This document shows, one piece after another, positions 1-7,353 of a stretch of 10,722 nucleotides of DNA. The notes beneath the pieces were generated by a model. That model was not told the origin of the DNA, did no database searches, and saw only the letters and a program-made list of their open reading frames with translations. The first letter of the stretch is position 1. Each line of letters begins with the position of its first letter. The DNA is from Nocardioides sp. (lineage in GTDB: Bacteria > Actinomycetota > Actinomycetes > Propionibacteriales > Nocardioidaceae). The stretch is taken from positions 1 through 10,722 of the forward strand of contig JAKFXV010000170.1 in assembly GCA_021731205.1 (NCBI GenBank). The letters are read 5' to 3'. Both the position numbers and the translations under genes were made by a program.

Positions 1-1
1 C

Positions 2-481
2 GACGTCGAGGAGCTCGACATCGTCACGGACTTCGACGGCGACTCGATCCGGATTCAGCCCCGGGTGGTCGAATTGGGCCACCATCGGCGCGAGCTCCAG
101 GGACTCACCGGACTCGCCGTCGAGGACAACCAGGCCAGACGGCTGCTCAACGACATCGCCTCGTTCGCGGCTTCGCACGATTTGGGACGTGAGGACCGGA
201 TGCTCGTCGCCGCTCGGTGGATGAACGACGTCTATGAACCGATCATGGCGATGGTTCCCTCGGACATCCGCGGCAAGCTCGAGCAGGCCGAGATCTTCCA
301 CGAGATCCTGGTACACCGGTGGTATCTCTCCGAGGCAGCAGGCTACGAGGTCGGCATCTTCGACGCCGCCCGGGATTTCATTGCCAACCAACTCCCGAGG
401 CGCCGCGACGAGGCGATCGCATCGATTCCCCACGATCCCGAGGACACGGCCACCGACGGTATCGCCGTCGTTGAAACGTGA
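2..481 (+). CDS. DUF4032 family protein, C-terminal part (5' end cut by window)
   Basis: The reading frame is open from base 2 with no start in view, so this is the last 159 residues of a longer protein. The segment with VELGHHRRELQGLTGL, then NDVYEPIMAMVP, EIFHEILVHRWYLSE and a closing FDAARDFIANQLP resembles the C-terminal domain of actinobacterial DUF4032 proteins. Some of these carry an N-terminal kinase-like (lipopolysaccharide kinase/WaaP-type) fold; the biochemical role is unknown and the N-terminal domain cannot be seen here. The frame ends at TGA 479-481, which is itself part of the first copy of a 21-bp tandem repeat. The next three copies place further TGA codons in the same frame at 500, 521 and 542. 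The gene runs toward rlmB on the opposite strand. The family call is from memory of the motif pattern. Confidence 0.75.
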   Translation, partial: DVEELDIVTDFDGDSIRIQPRVVELGHHRRELQGLTGLAVEDNQARRLLNDIASFAASHDLGREDRMLVAARWMNDVYEPIMAMVPSDIRGKLEQAEIFHEILVHRWYLSEAAGYEVGIFDAARDFIANQLPRRRDEAIASIPHDPEDTATDGIAVVET

Positions 482-561
482 CGCCTCGCGGAGATTTGGT
501 GACGCCTCGACGCGTGTTTGTGACGCCTCGCGGGGATTAAGTGACGCCTCGGCGGGTTTGG
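478..561. repeat. Four-copy 21-bp tandem repeat between convergent genes
   Basis: The 11-base core GTGACGCCTCG occurs at 478, 499, 520 and 541, exactly 21 bases apart. Each copy is followed by 10 variable bases, mostly T-rich near their end (ATTTG, GTTT, ATTAA, TTTGG). The first copy contains the DUF4032 stop (TGA 479-481) and the third contains the rlmB stop (TAA on the minus strand, 537-539); the fourth copy encodes the last residues of RlmB. No clear hairpin is formed by the core, so a classical intrinsic terminator is not evident. Confidence 0.9.
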
Positions 562-1490
562 GAGATCGCGTAGAGCGCGACGGAGGCGGCGACGCCGGCG
601 TTCAGCGATTCGACCTGGTTGACCATCGGGATCGACACCAGCAGATCGCACGTCTCGGCGACCAGCCGGGCCAGGCCCTTGTCCTCCGACCCCACGACCA
701 CGACCAGCGGCCCGTCGGCCAGGTCGAGGTCGGGCAGGGCGACCGTCCCCGCGGCATCGAGTCCGATCACCATGCAGCCCGCGGACTGGTAGCTCTTCAG
801 CTCGCGCACCAGGTTGACCGTCTGCGCCACCGGGATCCGCGCGGCCGCACCGGCGGAGGTCTTCCAGGCGGCTGCGGTCATCCCCGCGGCACGCCGCTCG
901 GGTACGACCACTCCGTGTGCACCGAAGGCAGCAGCGGACCGGACCACCGCGCCGAGGTTGCGTGGGTCGGTCACCGAGTCGAGGGCGACGATCAGTGGCG
1001 GCTCGCCGAGTTCGGCGGCCCGGTCCAAGAGGTCGGCCGCATGGGCATAGTCGTACGACGGCAGCCGGGCGGCGAGTCCTTGGTGTACGGCGCCCGCAGT
1101 CATCCGGTCCAGCTCACCCCGGGTCACTTCGAGCAGCGAGATCCCCGACTCGGCCGCGAGCTGGAAGGCCTCACGCAGCCGCCCGTCGCGCTCGGCCCCC
1201 TCGGCGACGTAGACCCCGGTGACGGGGATGCCGGCGCGCAGCACCTCCACCACGGAGTTGCGGCCGGCCACCCACTCGGCCTCGCTCGATGTCGTACGAC
1301 GACGGGGACGGGCCTGCGAGGCCCGCTCGGCGCGGGCCCGGTCCTTGTGCGCCTTGTGATAGGGCCGGTCCTCGGCCTTGGGAGTCGGGCCGCGGCCCTC
1401 GAGCCCGCGCTTGACGCGGCCACCCGAGCCGGCGGACGGCTTCTTGCTGGTCTTGCGGATCGCGCCCTTGCGCTGGGAGTTGCCGGCCAT
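537..1490 (-). CDS. rlmB: 23S rRNA (guanosine-2'-O)-methyltransferase RlmB (SPOUT/TrmH family)
   Basis: 317 residues. RlmB 2'-O-methylates a conserved guanosine (G2251, E. coli numbering) in the ribosomal peptidyl-transferase P-loop using S-adenosylmethionine. Visible parts: a basic, Lys/Arg-rich N-terminal tail (about 1-68), typical of actinobacterial members; an L30e-like substrate-binding domain starting at [16 protein letters not shown]; then the SPOUT knot with motif 1 [15 protein letters not shown] (171-185), motif 2 [11 protein letters not shown] (263-273) and motif 3 [16 protein letters not shown] (from 287). The start MAGNSQRKG at 1490 is preferred over an in-frame ATG four codons upstream (1502). 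It has a GGAG six bases upstream, and its ATG overlaps the cysS stop as TGATG, which indicates translational coupling. The last codons and the stop lie in the 21-bp tandem repeat. The TrmH-like paralogue alternative is less likely given the cysS linkage. Confidence 0.95.
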   Translation of the reverse strand: MAGNSQRKGAIRKTSKKPSAGSGGRVKRGLEGRGPTPKAEDRPYHKAHKDRARAERASQARPRRRTTSSEAEWVAGRNSVVEVLRAGIPVTGVYVAEGAERDGRLREAFQLAAESGISLLEVTRGELDRMTAGAVHQGLAARLPSYDYAHAADLLDRAAELGEPPLIVALDSVTDPRNLGAVVRSAAAFGAHGVVVPERRAAGMTAAAWKTSAGAAARIPVAQTVNLVRELKSYQSAGCMVIGLDAAGTVALPDLDLADGPLVVVVGSEDKGLARLVAETCDLLVSIPMVNQVESLNAGVAASVALYAISQTRRGVT

Positions 1491-2899
1491 CACAGGCTCC
1501 ATCTCGGGCCGTCAGGGGTGTCCTCGATCTCGACCCCGGCCGCGGCCAGCTGATCTCGGATCGCGTCGGCGCGAGCGAAGTCCTTGGCGGCGCGGGCTTC
1601 GGTCCGTTGGGCCAACAACCCCCGCACCAAGGCATCCACGGCGGCGCTCAGCCGGGCATCGCTGCCGGTTTCCCCCCACGCCGGATCGGCCGGGTCGAGC
1701 CCGAGAACACCCAACATCGCCCGGACCGAGGCGACCGCACCACGTGCTGCCACCAGGTTGCCCTCGGCCAGGTGCTTGTTGCCCTCGCGCACCAGGTCGT
1801 AGATGGCGCCTACGGCGGCCGGCGTCCCGAGGTCGTCGTCCAGTGCCTCCACGAACTCCGCGCACAGCACCGGCGTGACCGCCCCGGCCACGTCGGAGGT
1901 GGCTGCGTCGGCGCGATCGAGGAACCCCTCGATCCGTCGGAATCCCGCGGCGGCGTCGTCGAGCGCCTCGAAGGAGAACTCGACCTGTGAGCGATAGTGC
2001 GCGGCGACCATGTAGAACCGCAGCTCGATGCCCCGCACCCGCTTGAGCACCTCGGGGATGAGCAGTGAGTTGCCCAGCGACTTCGACATCTTCTCGCCGG
2101 CGGTCGTGATCCACGCGTTGTGCATCCAGTACGACGCGAACCCGTGCCCCGCCGCGCGTGACTGGGCCTGCTCGTTCTCGTGGTGCGGGAACCGCAGGTC
2201 CACCCCGCCACCGTGGATGTCGAACGCCGAACCGAGGTATTTCCCGGCCATCGCGGAGCACTCGATGTGCCAGCCCGGCCGCCCCGCGCCGTACGGCGAG
2301 GGCCAGGAGGCGGTCTCCGGCTCGGAGGGCTTGCGGCCCTTCCACAGCGCGAAGTCGCGCGGGTCCCGCTTGCCGCGGGGGTCGGCGTCTCCGGCGGGCT
2401 CCATATCGTCGACCGCCTGCCGGGTGAGCTCGCCGTACGCCGGCCAGGCGCGGACGTCGAAGTAGACGTCACCGGAGCCGTCGGCTGCCGGATAGGCATA
2501 GCCGCGCTCGATCAGCACTCGGATCAGGTCCAAGATCTCGGGCACGTGCCCGGTCGCAGCCGGCTCGTAGGTCGGGCGCATCACATTGATCGCCGCGAGC
2601 GCCTCGCCGAGCCGGTGGTGCATCTCGTAGGCGAGGTTGAACCACGGCCGCCCCTGGTCGGCGGCCTTGGTCAGGATCTTGTCGTCGATGTCGGTGACGT
2701 TGCGGATGAACGTGACGTCATAGCCCGAATGAAGCAGCCAGCGCCGAAGCACGTCGAAGTTGACCGCCGAGCGCACGTGCCCGACGTGCGGCTCGGACTG
2801 GACGGTGAGCCCGCAGACATAGATCCCGGCGCTCCCGGCCACCAGCGGCACGAAGTCGCGAACCTCGCGCGCCGCGGTGTCGTAGAGCCGGAGAGTCAC
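1490..2899 (-). CDS. cysS: Cysteinyl-tRNA synthetase
   Basis: 469 residues, the normal length for CysRS. This class I synthetase charges tRNA-Cys with cysteine in the cytoplasm. Seen: N-terminal [15 protein letters not shown], with the HIGH signature as PHVGH (37-41); zinc ligands C29, C214 (WHIECSAM), H239 and E243 (HHENE); KMSKS at 270-274 followed by LGN; and a C-terminal helical DALR-type region ending in a DGPRWSL tail. The length and this C-terminal domain argue against the mycothiol ligase MshC, which shares the core. The start is GTG 2899-2897. No usable Shine-Dalgarno precedes it, but TAGACT lies six bases upstream, the geometry of a leaderless actinobacterial transcript. The stop TGA overlaps the rlmB ATG by one base, so the two genes form an operon, as in mycobacteria. 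Confidence 0.96.
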   Translation of the reverse strand: MTLRLYDTAAREVRDFVPLVAGSAGIYVCGLTVQSEPHVGHVRSAVNFDVLRRWLLHSGYDVTFIRNVTDIDDKILTKAADQGRPWFNLAYEMHHRLGEALAAINVMRPTYEPAATGHVPEILDLIRVLIERGYAYPAADGSGDVYFDVRAWPAYGELTRQAVDDMEPAGDADPRGKRDPRDFALWKGRKPSEPETASWPSPYGAGRPGWHIECSAMAGKYLGSAFDIHGGGVDLRFPHHENEQAQSRAAGHGFASYWMHNAWITTAGEKMSKSLGNSLLIPEVLKRVRGIELRFYMVAAHYRSQVEFSFEALDDAAAGFRRIEGFLDRADAATSDVAGAVTPVLCAEFVEALDDDLGTPAAVGAIYDLVREGNKHLAEGNLVAARGAVASVRAMLGVLGLDPADPAWGETGSDARLSAAVDALVRGLLAQRTEARAAKDFARADAIRDQLAAAGVEIEDTPDGPRWSL

Positions 2900-2905
2900 C
2901 CGCCA

Positions 2906-2911
2906 AGTCTA
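2906..2911 (-). promoter_or_regulatory. Probable -10 element for leaderless cysS-rlmB mRNA
   Basis: On the minus strand TAGACT (TANNNT type) is followed by six bases, TGGCGG, and then the cysS GTG. This is the spacing at which sigma-A type promoters start transcription at the first base of the start codon. No good -35 hexamer is seen about 17 bases upstream. Inference from geometry only. Confidence 0.5.
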
Positions 2912-2959
2912 GGGAGTCTCAGCGCCCCGACCCGCATCCCTGCGGCCCGGGCCGGCGGG

Positions 2960-4528
2960 TCACGCGGCGGTGAACGGGATCGAGTGCCAGCCCGTCGCCC
3001 CATCGGGTACGACGTCGCGCTCGACGCTGGTCTGCACGAGCCCGGTCTTGTCGGTGGCCCGGACCGCGACCCGGTGCTCGCCCGGTTCGACCTCGACGGA
3101 CGCGGCCCACTGGACCCAGGTGTCGTCGTGCGGCACCTCGCCGAGGTCGGCCGCGACCCATGGTCCGCCGTCGACGGACACGTCGACCGCCGAGATTCCG
3201 GTGTGTTGGGCCCAGGCGGAGCCCCCGATCCGCACCCGCCCGGCCGCTACCCGCGCGCCGCTGTCCGGCACGTCGATCCGCGACGCCATCTTCACCGGCG
3301 CCTGCTCGGACCAGCCGCGGGAGGTCCAGTAGGCCTCGAAGTCGTCGAAGTTGGTCACCTCGAGGTCGACCAGCCACTTGGTCGCCGACACGAAGCCGTA
3401 GAGCCCGGGCACGATCATCCGGACTGGGAAGCCGTGTTCGACGGGCAGCGGGTCGCCGTTCATGCCCAGCGCGAGCATCGCGCTGCGCTCGTCGGTGAGC
3501 GCGGCCAACGGCGTACCGCACGTCCAGCCGTCCGCCGAGGTCTGCAAGACGGCGTTCGCCCCCGGTCGTACGCCGGCCTCGGCGAGCAGGTCGGAGATCT
3601 TCACACCACTCCACCAGGCGTTGCCGATCAGGTCTCCACCCACTTCGTTCGACACGCAGTTCAGCGTGATCCAGGCCTCGGTGAGCTCGCGGTCGACCAG
3701 GTCCTGATAGCTCAGGTTCAGCTCGCGCTCGACCGCGCCGTGAATCCGCAGTGCATAGTCGTCCGGTGCGATCACGGGCACGGCGATGGCGGTGTGGATG
3801 AGGTAGAACTTCTCGTTCGACGTGCGCCACGGTGCGATGCCATCGACGCCGATCTTGGTGCCATCGGGCTGCACCGGCGGCGTGATCGGCAACTTGAGCA
3901 TCTCGCGAGCGGCCTGGACCCGGCCCCGGTCGCGGCTCAGCAACCCGCCCAGGCCGGTGGCCACCAGCGTGATTGCGCCGATCGCCCCGATCCGCACCAG
4001 GAAGCCCCGCCGGTTGAGGTCGCGGGTCGTCGCCAGCAGCGCGCTGGCCTCGGGGATGGCCTCGGCTCGTTCGACCGGGAGCTCATTGAGAGCGGCGGTA
4101 CGCCGCAGCGGCTCGGTCAGCACGTTGAGGGCGAGGATCCAGGTCACGAAGCCTGCGGCCACCGGCATCGAGCCGGTCGTCATGGTCGTGCCCGAGGTCA
4201 GCAGCGCAGCCAGTGCGGCGCCGCCCAGGGCCACGAAGATCGCCGCTGGTAGCCACGTCGATCGCCGCGCCAGCAGGCCGGCCGCCACGAACGACGCCAG
4301 CAGCCCGATCACCACCAGCGCCAGCAGCACCGTCTTGTTCCAGGAGCCCAACAGTCGGATCGCCGGTTCGACGACCGAACCTGGTGTAGCCCTGATGATG
4401 CTCTCCGACACCGCGACGATGGGCGACTCCCGGATGTTGAGCCCCGACGCGACCGCGTGGCTCACGGCCAGGCCGGCAAGGCCGGTCAGGACGCCTGCCG
4501 AGGCCCAGGCTCCGTGAGTCGTGCGCAT
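2960..4528 (-). CDS. Membrane-anchored molybdopterin-dependent oxidoreductase (sulfite oxidase family)
   Basis: 522 residues from the chosen ATG. The N-terminal part has four hydrophobic segments (about 8-26, 64-86, 92-111, 120-137). A twin-arginine RRGFL (Arg 173-174) then leads a fifth hydrophobic stretch (177-197), suggesting that the catalytic part is exported in folded form by Tat while the N-terminus stays in the membrane. The oxidoreductase molybdopterin-binding domain spans about 230-400, with the cofactor-ligand cysteine in TLNCVSNEVGG (C291) and GFPVRMIVPGLYG. A beta-rich Mo-co dimerisation domain follows (about 410-520). The substrate is unknown; sulfite or a sulfoxide is typical of the family. 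An upstream in-frame ATG at 4606 would add 26 polar residues and is less likely. TACATT six bases before 4528 suggests a leaderless start. The gene ends 61 bases before cysS and is divergent from ispF. Confidence 0.9.
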   Translation of the reverse strand: MRTTHGAWASAGVLTGLAGLAVSHAVASGLNIRESPIVAVSESIIRATPGSVVEPAIRLLGSWNKTVLLALVVIGLLASFVAAGLLARRSTWLPAAIFVALGGAALAALLTSGTTMTTGSMPVAAGFVTWILALNVLTEPLRRTAALNELPVERAEAIPEASALLATTRDLNRRGFLVRIGAIGAITLVATGLGGLLSRDRGRVQAAREMLKLPITPPVQPDGTKIGVDGIAPWRTSNEKFYLIHTAIAVPVIAPDDYALRIHGAVERELNLSYQDLVDRELTEAWITLNCVSNEVGGDLIGNAWWSGVKISDLLAEAGVRPGANAVLQTSADGWTCGTPLAALTDERSAMLALGMNGDPLPVEHGFPVRMIVPGLYGFVSATKWLVDLEVTNFDDFEAYWTSRGWSEQAPVKMASRIDVPDSGARVAAGRVRIGGSAWAQHTGISAVDVSVDGGPWVAADLGEVPHDDTWVQWAASVEVEPGEHRVAVRATDKTGLVQTSVERDVVPDGATGWHSIPFTAA

Positions 4529-4534
4529 CTTTCC

Positions 4535-4540
4535 AATGTA
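4535..4540 (-). promoter_or_regulatory. Probable -10 element for leaderless oxidoreductase mRNA
   Basis: On the minus strand TACATT is followed by GGAAAG and then ATG at 4528. The six-base gap matches the cysS promoter geometry. GGAAAG could also be read as a Shine-Dalgarno, but it abuts the ATG with no spacer and so would work poorly. The -35 region is weak (GTTCCG at about 17 bases). Confidence 0.45.
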
Positions 4541-4670
4541 CCCGCGCCGGTCCGCCTCGGAACCCGGCGCCGCTGCCGTCAGCAGTCCGTAAGGTCTGCC
4601 GCGCACGGCGCCCGCCGCCGGAGAGGCCTTGAGGTGCGCGTCGACACCCGATGTCGGGCATCATGAGGCC

Positions 4671-5159
4671 GTGACCGCGACCCCGATGCCCCGCGTCGGC
4701 CTCGGTGTCGACGTGCATCGACTCGAGATGGGGGTGCCCCTCCACCTGGCGGGCCTCGCCTGGCCCGACGAGCCGATGGGGCTGGTGGGGCACTCCGACG
4801 GAGATGTCGCTGCTCACGCGGCGGTCGACGCCTTGCTGTGCGCCGCAGGGCTGGGCGACATCGGGAGCACCTTCGGGACCGCGGATCCCACTCGGGCCGG
4901 GGCCTCGGGAGTGGACTTCCTGGCCGAGACGGCCGCGCTGGTGCGGCGGGCCGGCTATGAGATCGGCAACGTGACCATCACCGTGGTCGGCAACTCCCCC
5001 CGGATCGCTGCCCGCCGAGCGGAGGCGGAGGCGGTGCTGTCCGCCGCGATCGGCGCGCCCGTCACTCTCGCGGCCACCACCACCGACGGGCTAGGCCTGA
5101 CCGGCCGTGGCGAAGGCATCGCCGCGACCTCCGTGGCCGTGATCCTGCAACGCGACTGA
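4671..5159 (+). CDS. ispF: 2-C-methyl-D-erythritol 2,4-cyclodiphosphate synthase
   Basis: 162 residues from GTG 4671. IspF cyclises CDP-methylerythritol 2-phosphate, releasing CMP, in the MEP isoprenoid pathway; it is a trimer with a divalent metal. Seen: metal ligands D14 and H16 in GVDVH, and H49 in HSDGDVAAH; the substrate loop HSDGD (41-45); [13 protein letters not shown]; and the closing [15 protein letters not shown] signature. The start is uncertain. GTG 4671 has GAGG only two bases away and a weak CATCAT six bases upstream, while ATG 4686 (157 residues, [11 protein letters not shown]) has no ribosome binding site. A TANNNT word (TAAGGT, 4590-4595) is another possible promoter. The gene normally follows ispD downstream of carD; here ispD is absent and ispF faces the other way. 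Its last 69 bases overlap the antisense 3' end of the chelatase gene. Confidence 0.95.
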   Translation: MTATPMPRVGLGVDVHRLEMGVPLHLAGLAWPDEPMGLVGHSDGDVAAHAAVDALLCAAGLGDIGSTFGTADPTRAGASGVDFLAETAALVRRAGYEIGNVTITVVGNSPRIAARRAEAEAVLSAAIGAPVTLAATTTDGLGLTGRGEGIAATSVAVILQRD

Positions 5160-5819
5160 CTCGGCGTAGCGCGCCACCACGAGGTCGACGACGTGTCGGT
5201 GCACCCCGAGGACGTCAGCCACGACGGACGCGCCCGCCGCCCTCGCCTCGGCATGCGCACGCCGGGCGAAGTGTCCGGGCGCCAAGAGGTACGGCACCAC
5301 TGCCACCCGGCCGTCGCGCCGAGCCTGACCGACCTGCTCGACCACACCGGGTCCCGGTCCGGACAGCGTGGCCAACCGGACCGGCCCGCCCCACTCCCGG
5401 TCCAGCAGCGCGCACGCTTGCCTGAGATCCTCGGCTCCGACCGGGTCACGGGTGCCGGCCGCCAACACCACCACCGGATCACCCAACTCGGCGCCGGCCT
5501 CGAAGAGCCGGGTTCGCAACGCCCGCGCCAGGGCGGGGTCCGGGCCGAGCGGAGGCGCGAGCCGGGCCGAACCCGACGCGAGCGCGACGGCGGCCGGCAG
5601 ATCTTGGCGCACGTGGAATCCGGTCGAGAGCAGCAGCGGCACGACCACGCTCGGGCGGTCGTCCAGCCGCAGTTGGTCCGCGAGCAGCGGTTCGCTGAGT
5701 TCGACGTACGTCGTGACGGCCGGCACGCCCAGCGCCTCCCCTGCTGCCCGAGTGATGTCCGTCGCCACGCCTGTGCCCGACTGGTCCCTGGTGCCGTGGG
5801 CCACGGTCACGAGCACCAT
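5091..5819 (-). CDS. Sirohydrochlorin chelatase (CbiX/SirB family)
   Basis: 242 residues with two CbiX repeats. The family inserts Fe2+ (siroheme) or Co2+ (cobalamin) into sirohydrochlorin; Fe is inferred here from the nitrite-reductase context. The first repeat has the metal-binding pair, H8 in VTVAHGTRD and H69 in [11 protein letters not shown]. In the second repeat the first histidine is replaced (LAAGTRDP, A121), while [13 protein letters not shown] is kept, so it is partly degenerate as is usual in two-domain members. The ATG overlaps the upstream stop as TAATG, giving translational coupling with no clear Shine-Dalgarno. The recognisable domain ends near VARYAE (about 220). Residues 221-242 and the stop are read entirely from the antisense of the ispF 3' end, a tail that looks acquired by running past the ancestral stop. 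Confidence 0.9.
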   Translation of the reverse strand: MVLVTVAHGTRDQSGTGVATDITRAAGEALGVPAVTTYVELSEPLLADQLRLDDRPSVVVPLLLSTGFHVRQDLPAAVALASGSARLAPPLGPDPALARALRTRLFEAGAELGDPVVVLAAGTRDPVGAEDLRQACALLDREWGGPVRLATLSGPGPGVVEQVGQARRDGRVAVVPYLLAPGHFARRAHAEARAAGASVVADVLGVHRHVVDLVVARYAESVALQDHGHGGRGDAFATAGQA

Positions 5820-6991
5820 TAGAGGCTCAACCGGTAGCCACGCTTCACCACCGTCTGCACCAGCCGGGTGCCGATCGCGGCGCGAAGGCGGGCCACGGCC
5901 ATCTCGACGGCGTGCTCGGAGCCGGCCGTCCCACTGGGCAACGCCCCGAGGAGCTCCTTGCGCGAGACCACATGTCCGGGATTCACCGCGAGCGCATGCA
6001 GGACCGCCAGCGGCGCCGGCGAGAGCGCCACCTCTGCCCCGTCGACCAGCACCGAGTCGCCGTGCAGGACCACCCGGTGACCGGCCGTCTCGATGACCAC
6101 CCCACGGCGGCGTGAGGGCAGCTCGGTCTCGAGTTGCTTGACCATGGCAGCAAGTCGCGACCGCTCGGGCTGCATGGTCGGCACGCCCCACATCTCGAAG
6201 GCCGCAGCGGTCACCGGTCCGACACACGAGGCGACCACGTCAGCCTGGAACGCCGAGATCACCTCGTCGCGGCGTCCGGCCACGGCGGCGGCCTCCATCA
6301 GGGCGGCGACCGCAGGGGCGGCGGTGAACGTCACCGCGTCGAGCTCGCGCTTCGCGATCAGCTCGACCATCCGGAACAACGGCTCGGGGTCGTCGGCACC
6401 CGCAATGCGATACACCGTCACGACGGACACGTCCGCCCCCTGGCGGCGCAACGCGTGGGCGACCATCGACAGCGACTGCCCGTGTTCTTGCACGACCACG
6501 CGTACGCCGTGCAGGTCGCGGCCGCGCAGGTAGGCCAGCACGTCCTCGAAGCACTCCGACTCCGCCGACCACAGTTCGCGCAGGCCACGTCGACGCAGCG
6601 CACCCACCGACTTGGGCCCGCGAGCCAGGATCTCCGAACCGGCCAGCACCTCCAGCAACCGGTCCAGCAACCCCCAGCCCTCGGCCGCCGCGAACCACGA
6701 CTTGATCCCGATCCCCGTCGTGGCCACGAAGATGTCGATCGGAGCGGTGAGCAAGCGCTCGGTCTCGGCGCGCAGCGCCGCCTCGTCGATCTGGCGCGGG
6801 TCGACCGACAGTGCGGGCGCCCACTCGACCTCGGCACCACGGCGGACCAGCAGACCCACCTGCTCGGTGACCTTGCGCGCTGCGGTGACCCCGATCCGGA
6901 AGCCGGTCAGCGGCCCCGGCTCGGTCGAGAGCTGGTCGGACGCGGCGGGCGAGTCGATCGGCCGGGCGATGTCGACCGTCACTCCCGTCAT
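5819..6991 (-). CDS. Uroporphyrinogen-III synthase fused to a winged-helix DNA-binding domain
   Basis: 390 residues. Residues about 28-285 have the HemD two-lobe fold pattern (GFRIGVTAARK; FVATTGIGIKSWF; GPKSVGALRRRG; VVVQEHGQSLSMV; AVTFTAAPAVAALMEAA; VASCVGPVTAAAFEMWG). Residues about 300-390 form an OmpR/PhoB-type winged helix (LSPAPLAVLHALAVNPGHVVSRKELLGALP, then VEMAVARLRAAIG and VVKRGYRLSL). This fusion is known in actinobacteria, for example next to siroheme and nitrate genes in mycobacteria. It is thought to regulate nitrite/siroheme genes; whether it also closes uroporphyrinogen III is uncertain. The ATG at 6991 overlaps the nirD stop as ATGA. The frame is open upstream to 7321, but that part is a shadow of nirD. 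Ends in TAATG with the chelatase gene. Confidence 0.9.
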   Translation of the reverse strand: MTGVTVDIARPIDSPAASDQLSTEPGPLTGFRIGVTAARKVTEQVGLLVRRGAEVEWAPALSVDPRQIDEAALRAETERLLTAPIDIFVATTGIGIKSWFAAAEGWGLLDRLLEVLAGSEILARGPKSVGALRRRGLRELWSAESECFEDVLAYLRGRDLHGVRVVVQEHGQSLSMVAHALRRQGADVSVVTVYRIAGADDPEPLFRMVELIAKRELDAVTFTAAPAVAALMEAAAVAGRRDEVISAFQADVVASCVGPVTAAAFEMWGVPTMQPERSRLAAMVKQLETELPSRRRGVVIETAGHRVVLHGDSVLVDGAEVALSPAPLAVLHALAVNPGHVVSRKELLGALPSGTAGSEHAVEMAVARLRAAIGTRLVQTVVKRGYRLSL

Positions 6992-7353
6992 GTCGCGACG
7001 CCTCGCTTGCGGCCCACCTCGATGATCCCGTCCGTCACCCGGACGTCGTACGACGGCACCCGGACCTGCTTGTCGTCCAGGCACTGTCCGGTGCGCAGAT
7101 CGAAGGCCTGCTTGTGCATCGGCGAGGCCACGAACGGAGCGCCACCCCGGGTGCCGACGATGCCGCGAGCCAGCACCGACGCCCGCGCGAACGGATCGTG
7201 GTTCCCGAGTGCGTAGACCTGGCCGTCCTCGGTGCGGAAGATCGCGATCGCGCGCCCATGGACCAGCGCCGCGACCCCGCGCTCGACCTCGACGGCGTCC
7301 AGCGGACACACCGCCTCCCACTCAGCACTGCTCGACTGCGCGCGTTCGGTCAC
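6988..7353 (-). CDS. nirD: Nitrite reductase (NAD(P)H) small subunit NirD
   Basis: 121 residues, usual NirD length. NirD has a Rieske-like fold and partners NirB in assimilatory reduction of nitrite to ammonia in the cytoplasm. Seen: AIFRTEDGQVYALGNHDPF, GIVGTRGGAPFVASPMHKQAFDL, TGQCLDD and VRVPSYDVRVTDGIIEV. Where true Rieske proteins have CxH and CxxH, this has NH (N51-H52) and SPMH (77-80). No [2Fe-2S] cluster is therefore expected, as in other NirD subunits. The start is GTG 7353, overlapping the upstream TGA as GTGA, with a G-rich tract (GGGGG) four bases before it. Its natural partner NirB is only a fragment here, so NirD may be without a function or may serve a NirB encoded elsewhere. 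Confidence 0.93.
   Translation of the reverse strand: MTERAQSSSAEWEAVCPLDAVEVERGVAALVHGRAIAIFRTEDGQVYALGNHDPFARASVLARGIVGTRGGAPFVASPMHKQAFDLRTGQCLDDKQVRVPSYDVRVTDGIIEVGRKRGVAT

Noticed and set aside
478..561. CRISPR array
   Set aside because: The repeated core is 11 bp with 10-bp linkers, far shorter than CRISPR repeats and spacers, and no cas gene is present.
234..1553. A 439-codon open frame on the plus strand over rlmB
   Set aside because: It is antisense to rlmB, starts inside the DUF4032 gene and has low-complexity Arg/Gly-rich composition with no recognisable motif.
2180..4252. A 690-codon open frame on the plus strand
   Set aside because: It lies antisense to cysS and the Mo-oxidoreductase, both with full family motifs. 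Its composition (Arg, Pro, Gly, His, Asp rich) and lack of domains are typical of a high-GC shadow frame.
6997..7005. A GACGCCTCG word inside nirD resembling the 478-561 repeat core
   Set aside because: A single 9-base match in GC-rich coding DNA is not unlikely by chance, and no periodic copies surround it.
6992..7321. N-terminal extension of the HemD-winged-helix protein
   Set aside because: The frame is open but overlaps nirD out of frame and encodes Arg/Gly-rich shadow sequence. The ATG at 6991 in an ATGA overlap fits far better.
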